Shown here: positions 56,268 to 64,000 of the stretch, in pieces | Numbering within the stretch: position 1 is the stretch's first letter | How the letters are laid out: each line of letters opens with the position of its first letter | NCBI GenBank assembly: GCA_903855985.1 | Contig: CAIOAO010000014.1 | Coordinates: forward strand, 1-64,000 | DNA from: an uncultured Opitutia bacterium | GTDB lineage: Bacteria > Verrucomicrobiota > Verrucomicrobiia > Opitutales > Opitutaceae | Direction of reading: 5' to 3' | DNA length: 64,000 bases | Program-made: the position numbers and the translations under genes | The notes under the pieces: model-generated | Database searches by the model: none | What the model saw: the letters and a program-made list of their open reading frames with translations, nothing else | Told to the model about the DNA's origin: nothing

Positions 56268-56344
56268 GGACGCTTAGCTCAGTTGGTTAGAGCACGTGCT
56301 TCACACGCACGGGGTCACAGGTTCGAGTCCTGTAGCGTCCACCA
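56268..56344 (+). tRNA. tRNA-Val (anticodon CAC)
   Basis: A 77-nt cloverleaf with an encoded CCA. Acceptor stem GGACGCT/AGCGTCC, D-arm AGCTCAGTTGGTTAGAGC, anticodon stem CGTGC/GCACG with loop TTCACAC (anticodon CAC, reading GUG), and T-arm ACAGG-TTCGAGT-CCTGT. The discriminator is A at 56341 and CCA occupies 56342-56344. Confidence 0.95.
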
Positions 56345-56462
56345 GCCTTCGCCAAGCCTACGGCTGGCAGGCCAGCCCCGGAAGCGTCCCAGGCTATGGC
56401 CATCCCTTTGGTGTGATCCCACCCAGCGAAGGCTGCCCGCCGTAGGCTCGGCGAAGGCGGGC
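56342..56462. repeat. GCCTTCGCC/CCTACGGC repeat abutting tRNA-Val
   Basis: Two hairpin units in inverted orientation: CCAGCC...CCTACGGCTGG at 56342-56367, whose CCA is that of the tRNA, and GCCCGCCGTAGGC...GGCGGGC at 56435-56462. The left unit's reverse complement matches the right unit with few differences. The following 120 bp up to the symporter GTG show nothing recognisable. Confidence 0.7.
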
Positions 56463-56582
56463 CTTCACTCCGAAAGGCGCCCAAAACCCGGCACCGCCAT
56501 CCCCTGCGGGTCGACGAACCTGGTTTTGCCGCGGTAAGCCAGGCACGGATCATCTTGCTCCCTATTAGGTTGCGGCGGGGCA

Positions 56583-58091
56583 GTGGCGTCGTTGCAGTGG
56601 GGCGTGCACTTCGACAAGCCGAAGGCGAGTTGGCGCGATATCTGGGGCTATGCGACGGGCGAGGGCGCCTCGTCGCTGACCATGAACGGCATCTCGGGGT
56701 TCGCGATGCTCTACTACACCCAGGCGCTGGGGCTGCCCTTTGCGCAGGCGGGCATCGCCTTTTCCGTCGCGAGTTTCTGGGACGCCATCGTGGACCCGGC
56801 GGTCGGCCACCTGAGCGACAACACGCACACGCGCTGGGGCCGGCGGCAGCCGTATATCCTCATCGGCGGCATCCTGCTGGCCGTGACGTTCTATTACCTG
56901 TGGGCGGTGCCGGCGTTCATCAGCCAGCACGGGCTGCTCTTTGCCTACGCGCTCACGATCAACCTGCTCATCCGGACGTCGTTCGCGCTCTTCAGCGTGC
57001 CCTACGTCGCGCTGGGTTTCGAGATCTGTACCGACTACCACCAGCGGTCGCAGCTCCAGGGCGCGCGCATCGCGTTCAACATGCTCGCCAACCTCGGCGG
57101 CCCGGCGCTGGCCTGGTCGCTGTTTTTCAAGGACTCCAAGGTGCCCGGCGCGCCGGAGGCGACGAGCGTGGTGTCGAACTTCCTCCACATGGGCCTCGCC
57201 TTTGCCATCGCCACCATCGCCTTCACCCTGGTGGTGGTGCTGACGACGCGGCACCACATCACGGACACGCGCGGCGTGGTCACGGGCACGGGCAACAGCC
57301 TTGGGGCGTTCCTCGGGGACTTCCGCCAGATCGCCGGCGACCGCAATCTCCAGCCCATCGTCGTCTTTGTGTGCATCGGGCTGATCGGCGCGGTGTTCGT
57401 GGCGACGCTGCAGATGTATCTCTACGTTTACTTCATGCACCTGACGTCGCTGCAGAAGACGATCATCCACGGCGGCGGCATGATCCTCTGTGGGACGGGC
57501 GCGCTGGTCGGCGTGCGGCTCGAGCGCACGTTCGACAAGAAACACGCCGTCTGCATCGGCGCCGGCATCGCCGCGGTGGCGGACTTCACCGCGGGCGTGG
57601 TCTTCCTCACCGGGCTGCTCAAGCCCGCCAGCGCGTGGGTCATCGCCGGGCACAACGTGCCCATCGGCGTGATCGTGTTCGGGGGCTGCGACATGCTCAA
57701 CTGGTTCGGCGTCGGCCTGTATTCGTCGCTGGCCAACTCGATGATCGCGGACGTCGCCGAGGTGAACGAGTTGGAGTCGGGGGTGCGCAAGGACGGTGGC
57801 TACGCCGCGATCTTCGCCTTCCTGACCAAGCTTGTGCTGTCCGTGGCCGTCTTCATCGCGAGCGCCTGCCTTGCCTGGGTGGGCTTCGTCAACGGCAGCG
57901 ACCACCAGACCGCGGCCGCGCTGCGCTGGCTGGTGCTGCTGACCTTTGGACTGGGCGCGCTGTTCGCCGGACTCGTGATCCCGATCGCCCTGCGCTATCC
58001 CATCGACCGGAATTTCATGACCCGCGTGAAGACCGCGCTCGCCGCGCGGAAAGAAACCCCCGCCGCCTCCGCTCCGGCCGTGGGCGCCTGA
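56583..58091 (+). CDS. GPH-type MFS sugar:cation symporter
   Basis: A 502-residue, 12-helix transporter of the glycoside-pentoside-hexuronide group. Signatures: YATGEGASSLTMNGISGFAMLYYTQALGLP, SFWDAIVDPAVGHLSDNTHTRWGRRQPYILIGG (the loop 2-3 motif), and LIRTSFALFSVPYVALGFEICTDYHQRSQLQGARIAFN. GTG start at 56583. It is followed 87 bp later by a URO-D-like gene on the same strand. Probably imports an oligosaccharide or glycoside. Confidence 0.9.
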   Translation: MASLQWGVHFDKPKASWRDIWGYATGEGASSLTMNGISGFAMLYYTQALGLPFAQAGIAFSVASFWDAIVDPAVGHLSDNTHTRWGRRQPYILIGGILLAVTFYYLWAVPAFISQHGLLFAYALTINLLIRTSFALFSVPYVALGFEICTDYHQRSQLQGARIAFNMLANLGGPALAWSLFFKDSKVPGAPEATSVVSNFLHMGLAFAIATIAFTLVVVLTTRHHITDTRGVVTGTGNSLGAFLGDFRQIAGDRNLQPIVVFVCIGLIGAVFVATLQMYLYVYFMHLTSLQKTIIHGGGMILCGTGALVGVRLERTFDKKHAVCIGAGIAAVADFTAGVVFLTGLLKPASAWVIAGHNVPIGVIVFGGCDMLNWFGVGLYSSLANSMIADVAEVNELESGVRKDGGYAAIFAFLTKLVLSVAVFIASACLAWVGFVNGSDHQTAAALRWLVLLTFGLGALFAGLVIPIALRYPIDRNFMTRVKTALAARKETPAASAPAVGA

Positions 58092-58178
58092 CCGACCGTG
58101 ACGGGGCGGTAATTTCTGACATGGGTTCGTAAAGCTGGCCATTCCCTGGTGCGGCCAGAAGTGCTAGGATGCCCGGGC

Positions 58179-59342
58179 ATGAACCTGAGCTCCGCCTTCA
58201 CGGTCGATCCCGACGCTCCGGAGATCCGGCGGCACAACGACCAGGTCAAAGCCGCGCAGGCGGCCTTTGACGCCGGCCGGCCGACGCGGGTGCTCTTCAA
58301 GTGCAGCGAGTGGGTGGGGCAGCACGGCTTTTACGCCGACGAGATCGGGCTCGATTACCGCGAGTATTACACGAACCCCGACCTGATGCTGCAGGTGCAG
58401 CTGGAAGCCGCGCGGCGGCGGCGCGAGCTCCCGGTGCACGACATCATCCTGGGGGCGCCGCCGCAGGAGAGCTGGACCGCCGGCGTGGACCTCTGGCCGG
58501 CGGTCGCGCCGGGTGCGTTCGACTGCGAACTGATGTACCGGCGGGAAACCGTGATCGCCAACCGCTCGCGGCATCTCTCGCGCGAAGAGTGCGATGCCCT
58601 GGTCATGCCGAGTGTCGAGGACGGCGGCTTTGTCGGCACCGTCCGCCGGTTTCACGAGCACCTGGTCGGCCAGTATCAGGACAAGCTGGTCTTCCTCGGC
58701 AAGCCGGTGGACCGGATCCAGAACGGGATGGGCACGAGCGGTTTCTTCAGCCTCGCGCTCGACCTCCGGGGCGAGGCCATCATGTCGGACATGTATGAGG
58801 ACGAGGCCTTCGCGCACCGGTTCCTGCGCAAGCTGGCCGACTGGAGCGACGCCCTGACGCGCCGCTGGGCCGCGCCGGCGGACCGCAATGCGCCGTTCCC
58901 GCTCACCGACCACGGCATCGACATGCTGTCGCCCGCAATGTACGAGAAATTCATCCTGCCGATCCTGCTGGAAAAGAACCGCGGCCGGACCGGCGAGCCG
59001 CAGCTCTTCCACCACTGCGGCCGGGGCCAGCACCTGTTCCCGATCGTCAGCCGTCACTTCCAGGTGCAGACCCTGCATGCGCTCACCTATCCGCTGCTCG
59101 ACATCGAGCGCATCCGGCGCGACGTCGGCCCGGCCGCGCACCTCATCGTCCTGATCTCCGACGGCATCCTCAACCTGGGCACCGCCGCCGATGTGCGCGA
59201 CGCGGTGAAATCACTGCTCACCGACTCGCTGAAGCGGAGCGGGCCGCTCACGCTGATCTCCGGCGACCTGCTGCCCGGCACCAGGATGGACAACCTTCAC
59301 GTCCTCTACGAAGCCGTGAAGGAATTCGGCGCCATCGGCTAG
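58179..59342 (+). CDS. Uroporphyrinogen decarboxylase-like protein (third copy)
   Basis: A 387-residue URO-D superfamily barrel: EWVGQHGFYADEIGLDYREYYTNPDLMLQVQLEAARRR near the N-terminus, GTSGFFSLALDLRGEAIMSDMYEDEAFAHRFLRKLADW at residue 190, HHCGRGQHLFPIVSRHFQVQTLHALTYP and the closing SDGILNLG. It is distinct from the other two copies: shorter on the C-terminal side and with HHCGRG in place of HTCGG or HCCGS. Substrate unknown; it sits downstream of a sugar symporter, suggesting carbohydrate catabolism. Confidence 0.85.
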   Translation: MNLSSAFTVDPDAPEIRRHNDQVKAAQAAFDAGRPTRVLFKCSEWVGQHGFYADEIGLDYREYYTNPDLMLQVQLEAARRRRELPVHDIILGAPPQESWTAGVDLWPAVAPGAFDCELMYRRETVIANRSRHLSREECDALVMPSVEDGGFVGTVRRFHEHLVGQYQDKLVFLGKPVDRIQNGMGTSGFFSLALDLRGEAIMSDMYEDEAFAHRFLRKLADWSDALTRRWAAPADRNAPFPLTDHGIDMLSPAMYEKFILPILLEKNRGRTGEPQLFHHCGRGQHLFPIVSRHFQVQTLHALTYPLLDIERIRRDVGPAAHLIVLISDGILNLGTAADVRDAVKSLLTDSLKRSGPLTLISGDLLPGTRMDNLHVLYEAVKEFGAIG

Positions 59343-59407
59343 TTTTCAATAACGCCTGGCAGCGCGTCTTAGGAACACATCAGCCTGCGCTCAACCGTGA
59401 CATACAG

Positions 59408-59427
59408 TGAGTCCTGTCGCGCCCACC
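59408..59427 (+). other. Sequence resembling the 3' end of tRNA-Val
   Basis: The 20-nt text here matches 17 of 20 positions of the tRNA-Val T-arm/acceptor end at 56324-56343 (GAGTCCTGT.GCG.CCACC). The 260-bp spacer around it (59343-59602) is comparatively AT-rich and otherwise shows no gene. Confidence 0.35.
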
Positions 59428-59602
59428 GTGTTTTGCCACGGCCACAGATTACACGACCATTCCGCTCGATGTTGATCAGCATGAGGTTTGCGTCGGCTTT
59501 TGTGGCGCAGCCTGCCCTCCGGCGCTCTCGGGTGGCTCGGCGGTTGCCAATGCGGGGTGGGCTGTTCTGCTCCCGGTGTTTTTCAGTCGAGCGAAATATT
59601 CC

Positions 59603-60619
59603 ATGTCCCCGTCACTCCCCGCCCCGTCCCCGCTTCGCCGAGATAACCTGGATATGCTTCGTGGGCTCGCGGCGCTGCTCGTCTGTCTTTTTCATTTCAC
59701 CGGCAGCGGATTTCTGCCGGATGGGACCGGGACTCGGATACTCGCGCACGGCTATCTGGGCTTTGATGTTTTTTTCGTTATCTCGGGTTTTGTGATTCCG
59801 CTGGCGCTGCACCGGGCGGGCTATGGCGTCGGTGACTACGGGATTTTTATCAGGCGCCGCATTTTTCGCCTATTCCCGGCCTATCTGGTCTCGGGGCTGT
59901 TGGTTTTGACGCTCTGGTACGCAAGCTCGCTGCATCCCGCCTTTCGGGGGAGCCGGCCGCACCTTACGCTGGTGCAAGGCCTGGGCAACCTGACGCTCAC
60001 CGCCGATTTGCTGCACACGCCGTGGATCAACCCGGTGTATTGGACGCTCGCGATCGAGCTGCAGTATTACCTGCTTATCGGGCTGGTGTTTCCGTGGCTG
60101 GTCTCAGCGCAGCGCGGCCGGCGGTATGCGGCGATGGCGCTCTGGCTGCTCGCGCCGTGCCTTGGTCCGCTACCGGCCACGGTCTGGACCTACGCGGCGC
60201 TGTTTGGCATGGGCGTGTACACCTTCATGCGGGTGAACCGGCTGATCACGATGCGTGAGTGCGCCGGCTTGCTGGTGGCGGCCGCGGTGGTGCACGGGAT
60301 GCAGAGCGACTGGCTGAGTTCCGGCGCCGGGCTGGTGGCTGCGCTGGCCATCCTCCTGCTACCAGCAATCAAGGCGCGGCTGCTGCTATTTCTCGGGACC
60401 ATCTCCTATTCGCTGTACCTCATCCACGTGCCGTTTGGCGGCAAGCTCATCAACCTGGCGCAACGGCTGCCGGACAACCCCGCACTGCGCCTCATGCTGC
60501 TGTTGCTGGCGACAGTGACGGCCATCATGGCGGCCTGGGTTTTCTACCTGCTCATCGAGCGACCCTTCCATGAGTTTTCCCGGTCGGCCCGCTTTGTCCG
60601 GCCGCGGAAGACGGAATAA
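59603..60619 (+). CDS. Acyltransferase 3 family membrane protein
   Basis: A 338-residue Acyltransferase_3 protein with about nine membrane segments: RRDNLDMLRGLAALLVCLFHFTG (conserved R and H), YLGFDVFFVISGFVIPLALHR, RRRIFRLFPAYLVSG and the C-terminal ISYSLYLIHVPFG. It probably acylates a surface polysaccharide. The ATG at 59603 is used; a GTG at 59576 is possible. It has more AT-rich codons than its neighbours, a hint of later acquisition. Convergent with the GH78 gene. Confidence 0.85.
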   Translation: MSPSLPAPSPLRRDNLDMLRGLAALLVCLFHFTGSGFLPDGTGTRILAHGYLGFDVFFVISGFVIPLALHRAGYGVGDYGIFIRRRIFRLFPAYLVSGLLVLTLWYASSLHPAFRGSRPHLTLVQGLGNLTLTADLLHTPWINPVYWTLAIELQYYLLIGLVFPWLVSAQRGRRYAAMALWLLAPCLGPLPATVWTYAALFGMGVYTFMRVNRLITMRECAGLLVAAAVVHGMQSDWLSSGAGLVAALAILLLPAIKARLLLFLGTISYSLYLIHVPFGGKLINLAQRLPDNPALRLMLLLLATVTAIMAAWVFYLLIERPFHEFSRSARFVRPRKTE

Positions 60620-60625
60620 ATGCGG

Positions 60626-62356
60626 TCAGCACAGAACGTGAGTCTGGCCCCCGGCCAGGGCGAGTGGGGGACGATGGTCCAACTGCAGCGTGCCGGTGAT
60701 CCCGGGGGGGAGGGTGATTTCACCAGTGGTGGGGCTGGTGAGGCTGACGCGGATCTGGCCGTGGGGCGTGGGAATTTCGCCCTTGGCCCAGGTGAGGTCG
60801 CCGAGTTGCGGGCGGATCGAGACTTCGCGGTAGCCGGGCGCGGTGGGGGTGACGCCGAGGATTTTGGCGGGGAGCAGATAAGCAGGGCCGGCGGACCAGC
60901 CGTGGCAGTGGCTGCGACCGGCGGGGACGATGTGGTCAATGCCGGGTTCGCGACGGTCCACGATTTCCCACGTGGTCGTCGCCCCGCTGCGCAGCATCTG
61001 GCCGTAGTAGGAGCGCATTTCTTCCAACGCCTCGCGCACGAGCCCGGCATCCATCCACGCCTGCAAGAGGTAGAATTCCATGAACCCCGCCATCGGTCGG
61101 CGGACCTTGGCATCCTGCTGCAGCAAGGGGTAAATCGCGCGCAACTCCGCTGGGGTGAGGGCGCCGGCGAGGAACGCCGCGGCGTGCGCGTGCCAGCTGC
61201 GGGTGGCGTCGGGCCCGAAATCGTCGCGACATCCCGCCTTGGCAGGATCGCCGAACTTCGCGGCGGCCTGCGGGAGTCGCGCCCGGTGTTTGGCACGATA
61301 GCTTTCCGCCCTCGGGGTGTCGCCGAGCAGGTCGGCGAGTTTCGCGCCGTCGGCAAAGGCCGCGGCGATCTGGTAGGCGAGGGCGGACCGGCTGCCCCAC
61401 CAGTCCTTGTCGTCGGGCTGGTTGTCGGTGATGAAGGTCTTGCCGCCCTTCGTGACGGCAAGGTCTACCTTATCGAGGAAATCCAGCACGCCGTGGACGA
61501 CGGGCGCGAGCTCGCGGGCGAGCGCGGTGTCGCCGGTGTGGAGGACGTATTCCCAGATGCTGCAGACGAAATCCGCGCAGTAGTTGTCCAGCACCCACTG
61601 GTGCAGCCCGCCGGGCGTCGCGAGGTCGCCGAGATAGCTGATCCGCGGATACATGTGGCCGCCCGCCAGCAGGGCCACGGCGGACAGGCTGCCGTTCTCG
61701 TGCCGGCACTGGGCGAACAGCTCGAGGCTCCGCCGCGCCAGCGCCGCGTCGGCGAAGAGCGGGTGCGCGCAGAGGAATTCCACGCGGTAGTCGCCGATCC
61801 AGAGCATGCCGTCGCGCTTGATGCCGTCCTCATAAAAGCCCTGCATGCAGAGCTTCGTTGTGCGCCGGCTGATTGCCCACACGTCGTTGAGCAAAGTGTC
61901 CGAGCACACAAACGTCCCCAGCTCCGCGACCGGGGCGTGCTCGAGCGTCATCGTTGCACGGCGGAGGCGCACCGCCCCCGGCCCGTGCACGATCACGTTG
62001 ACGAAACGAAACGCCCGCCGGCCCTGATTCCGCGCGGTCTGCGGGCCGGCGGGCAGGTTCAGGATGTCGCGCGGCTGGTGATACCAGTGCTCCGGCGGAA
62101 ACGGCTCCTTGAGCAGCGCCTCCTCCAGATCCTCGCCCTCGACCAGCTCGAGCGTCGTGGCCGCGTCGGCCGTCAGTTCGAGCTCGAGCACGCCGACGAG
62201 CTCCTCGCCAAAATCGAGCACGAGCGACGCCCCCGCGGGGAGCAAGGTCTCGCCGCCCATGAGGCAGGCCTCGGGCTGTTGCGCGCCGCGGACCTCAACT
62301 ACGGCGCGGGGTGCGTGCGGAGTGTAAACGAGCGCGGCGGGCGTGATGGCTTGCAT
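60626..62356 (-). CDS. Alpha-L-rhamnosidase-like glycoside hydrolase (GH78 type)
   Basis: A 576-residue protein with an N-terminal beta-domain (VLDFGEELVGVLELEL, a GH78-like opening) and a six-hairpin toroid. The catalytic-region motif DGIKRDGMLWIGDYRVEF near residue 185 matches the CPQRDERxxWxGD block of GH78, with the acidic residues in place; later blocks are GGLHQWVLDNYCADFV, TWEIVDRREPGIDHIVPAG and SHCHGWSAGPAYLLPAKILGV. No signal peptide, so it is intracellular and shorter than typical GH78. Third gene of a minus-strand operon with lactonase and SDR. Confidence 0.85.
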   Translation of the reverse strand: MQAITPAALVYTPHAPRAVVEVRGAQQPEACLMGGETLLPAGASLVLDFGEELVGVLELELTADAATTLELVEGEDLEEALLKEPFPPEHWYHQPRDILNLPAGPQTARNQGRRAFRFVNVIVHGPGAVRLRRATMTLEHAPVAELGTFVCSDTLLNDVWAISRRTTKLCMQGFYEDGIKRDGMLWIGDYRVEFLCAHPLFADAALARRSLELFAQCRHENGSLSAVALLAGGHMYPRISYLGDLATPGGLHQWVLDNYCADFVCSIWEYVLHTGDTALARELAPVVHGVLDFLDKVDLAVTKGGKTFITDNQPDDKDWWGSRSALAYQIAAAFADGAKLADLLGDTPRAESYRAKHRARLPQAAAKFGDPAKAGCRDDFGPDATRSWHAHAAAFLAGALTPAELRAIYPLLQQDAKVRRPMAGFMEFYLLQAWMDAGLVREALEEMRSYYGQMLRSGATTTWEIVDRREPGIDHIVPAGRSHCHGWSAGPAYLLPAKILGVTPTAPGYREVSIRPQLGDLTWAKGEIPTPHGQIRVSLTSPTTGEITLPPGITGTLQLDHRPPLALAGGQTHVLC

Positions 62357-62363
62357 GCGGTCT

Positions 62364-63218
62364 TCAGCAAAAAAGCCGCGAGCGTTTCACCGGTCCGCCC
62401 TGGCCGGCGCCGGTCACGAGGAAGACGCCGCCGCCGACCAGCTCCTTCGGCGCCTCATCGGCCCGGGCGCTGGTCACAAAGAGCTGGTTGAACTTCTCGC
62501 CGCCAAAGCAGCACGACGTCGGCCGCAGCGCGGGAATCGCCAGCGCGCCGTCCACGGTGCCGTCCGCCTGGTGATGCACGATGCGGGAGCCGTCCCAGCG
62601 CGCGGACCAGAAGCCGCCCTTGGTGTCCATGCAAAGTCCGTCGGGAATGTCGTTTGCCGGCTGGGCCTGGTGAATGAGGCGCCGGTTGGAAATCTCCCCG
62701 GTCTCCACGGCGTAATCGAAGGCGAAGATCCGGCCGGTGGTCGAACACGTCCAGTAGAACGTCCGCAGGTCCGGCGAGAAGCCCATGCCGTTGGAGACGC
62801 CCGTGCCCCGGAAAAGCAACCGGGACGAGCCGTCGGGATCGTAGCGAAAGACGCCGCCGGACGTTGCGCTCAACCCGATCGTGCCGGCGAACACCCGGCC
62901 GTGCGGGTCGGCGGTGACGTCGTTGAAGCGTTCGGAACCCTCGTCGTGAAAGGGCCGGGACTGCGTGCACTGCCCGTCGCCGCCGAGGCGGACGTAGTCG
63001 TTCACGCGGAACAGCGCCAGCGCGCCGTCGGCCTCGAGCGTGAAGCCGCCGACCTTCGGGCCGGAGTAGATGCGCCGGGTTTGGCCGGTAGCCTCGGTCC
63101 ATGCGTGCAACTCGCCGGCTTCGATGTCCGACCAGTAGAGCACGCGCTTCGTTTCATCCCACAGCGGGCCTTCGCCGAGCGTGCAGCGGGAGGGGATGAG
63201 CAAGGTGACTTCGGGCAT
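62364..63218 (-). CDS. SMP-30/gluconolactonase family protein
   Basis: A 284-residue six-bladed propeller: LGEGPLWDETKRVLYWSDIEAGELHAW at the start carries the conserved metal Glu, FNDVTADPHGRVFAGTIG the Asn-Asp ligand pair, GVSNGMGFSPDLRTFYWTCS the substrate Asn, and DIPDGLCMDTKGGFWSARW the catalytic Asp. It hydrolyses sugar lactones. It lies 8 bp upstream of the GH78 gene and downstream of the SDR, an arrangement typical of an oxidative sugar route. The ATG at 63218 was chosen. Confidence 0.9.
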   Translation of the reverse strand: MPEVTLLIPSRCTLGEGPLWDETKRVLYWSDIEAGELHAWTEATGQTRRIYSGPKVGGFTLEADGALALFRVNDYVRLGGDGQCTQSRPFHDEGSERFNDVTADPHGRVFAGTIGLSATSGGVFRYDPDGSSRLLFRGTGVSNGMGFSPDLRTFYWTCSTTGRIFAFDYAVETGEISNRRLIHQAQPANDIPDGLCMDTKGGFWSARWDGSRIVHHQADGTVDGALAIPALRPTSCCFGGEKFNQLFVTSARADEAPKELVGGGVFLVTGAGQGGPVKRSRLFC

Positions 63219-63241
63219 GGGGTGGGACGGGTGCGTTGGAC

Positions 63242-64000
63242 TCACTCCAGCAGCCAGCCGCCGTCGACGACGCAGTTGTGGCCGGTGGAGGCGCGACTGG
63301 CGTCGCTCAGGTAGAACAGAATGTGGTTGGCGATGTCGGTTGCCGTGATCTTCAGCGGCAGCGACTGCACGCCGGCGAGGTAGGCGAGGTGTTTCTTCGC
63401 CTTGGGGCCGACAAAATACTCGTCCACCTGGCGCTCGGTGAAGATCCAGCCCGGGGTGACGGTGTTGAGGCGGATGCCCTCGGCGCCCAGCTCGCGGGCC
63501 AGGCCGGTGGTCAGGCCGAGGATGCCGGCCTTGGTCGCCGAGTAGATCGAGCGCTTGGGCACGCCGAGGCGGTAATTGATCGAGGAAACGTTGACGATGG
63601 CGCGGCCGCGTCCGCGGCGCAGGAACGGGGCGCCGGCCCGGATCACGAGGTAATAGGCGCGCAGGTTGAGGTCCACGACCTCCCGCCACTTGTGCTCGTC
63701 GCCATCGGCGAGGGCGATCTTGGGATCGATGCCGGCGACGTTGACGATGCCGTCGAGGTGCGGGGTCAGCTTCGCGATTTGCTTGAAGAGCGCGGTGATC
63801 GCCGGGGCACTGGCCAGGTCGCAGCGGAGCGAATGCAAGTTTTTATGGCGGTAGGCCAGGGCCGAGCGCGCGATGCCCAGCACGGTGGCGCCGCTGGCGA
63901 GCAGGGATTCGGCCGTGGCCCGGCCGATGCCGGCGGAGGCGCCGGTGACCAAGACGACCTTGCCCGCCAGGTCGGGCAGGGACAGCAGGGTGGCGGGGGT
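63242..64000 (-). CDS. SDR-family dehydrogenase, 5' end cut by window edge
   Basis: At least 252 residues of a classical SDR. GKVVLVTGASAGIGRATAESL is the NAD(P)-binding glycine motif; catalytic Ser in VNVSSINYRLGV and Tyr-Lys in YSATKAGIL follow, with the C-terminal STGHNCVVDGGWLLE. The frame is still open at the right edge (reading TLLSLPDLAGK before the motif), so the start lies beyond the window. First visible gene of the operon with lactonase and rhamnosidase; probably a sugar dehydrogenase, possibly of L-rhamnose. Confidence 0.88.
   Translation of the reverse strand, partial: TPATLLSLPDLAGKVVLVTGASAGIGRATAESLLASGATVLGIARSALAYRHKNLHSLRCDLASAPAITALFKQIAKLTPHLDGIVNVAGIDPKIALADGDEHKWREVVDLNLRAYYLVIRAGAPFLRRGRGRAIVNVSSINYRLGVPKRSIYSATKAGILGLTTGLARELGAEGIRLNTVTPGWIFTERQVDEYFVGPKAKKHLAYLAGVQSLPLKITATDIANHILFYLSDASRASTGHNCVVDGGWLLE

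Noticed and set aside
56342-59602. Integrated mobile element at tRNA-Val
   Set aside because: No integrase, excisionase or phage gene is present; kept only as a speculative finding based on the partial tRNA-end match.

Overview
The window is 64 kb of GC-rich, densely coding DNA from a Gram-negative bacterium. I infer Verrucomicrobiota, probably the Opitutales/Opitutaceae, from several signs taken together: kdsB, an Mla-type lipid transporter and a TonB receptor (outer membrane); an LL-diaminopimelate aminotransferase; three uroporphyrinogen-decarboxylase-like proteins unlinked to haem genes; a two-pronged rhamnose gene set; and long palindromic texts between genes. There is no rRNA, ribosomal protein or 16S-linked gene, so the placement is inference. 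I see no CRISPR array, transposase, integrase, phage gene or known defence system.

Layout. 0-2 kb: a lemA-TPM-TPM operon on the minus strand. 2-10 kb: dienelactone hydrolase, two convergent URO-D-like genes, an ion exchanger overlapping an ABC ATPase, an Spx/ArsC-like gene with a duplicated 3' end downstream, and a DUF4097 beta-helix protein. 10-21 kb: acyltransferase, M32 carboxypeptidase, TatD, HPr, kdsB, a six-hairpin glycosidase-like protein, carA, lysine 2,3-aminomutase and a SIMPL protein. 21.4-24.5 kb: the most interesting stretch. Two near-identical ~70-nt elements, each ending in a GCAA-capped terminator-like hairpin (candidate small RNAs), precede a clear TPP riboswitch that controls a TonB-dependent receptor, presumably for thiamin or a precursor. 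The receptor's last beta-strand is cut off by a one-base deletion in a C tract.

24.6-38.7 kb: a pRiA4b ORF-3-like gene, an M16 protease, a RecD2 helicase, a sodium:solute symporter with an overlooked 55-codon companion gene, and a four-gene Mla/MCE lipid-transport operon (permease with a STAS-like N-terminus, ATPase, MCE protein, lipoprotein). 38.7-41 kb: dapL and a PanC-family protein that lacks several PanC catalytic residues. 41-46.5 kb: rhamnose catabolism (two class II aldolases, one fused to a lactaldehyde-type dehydrogenase, a ketose 3-epimerase, and rhamnulokinase on the other strand) behind a tandem 10-bp operator-like repeat. 46.6-56.2 kb: malate:quinone oxidoreductase, OPT transporter, a duplicated bicupin, an FAH-family protein, gcvP and nth. 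56.3-64 kb: tRNA-Val(CAC), a sugar symporter, a third URO-D-like gene, an acyltransferase, and a minus-strand SDR / SMP-30 lactonase / GH78 rhamnosidase operon cut by the right edge.

As a whole the genes suggest a saccharolytic heterotroph that releases rhamnose from glycans (GH78) and degrades it to dihydroxyacetone phosphate and lactaldehyde, with a possible oxidative route beside it. At least eight sequence-unrelated families of 70-100 bp imperfect palindromes lie between genes, and one short text of the same low-complexity kind lies in frame inside gcvP.
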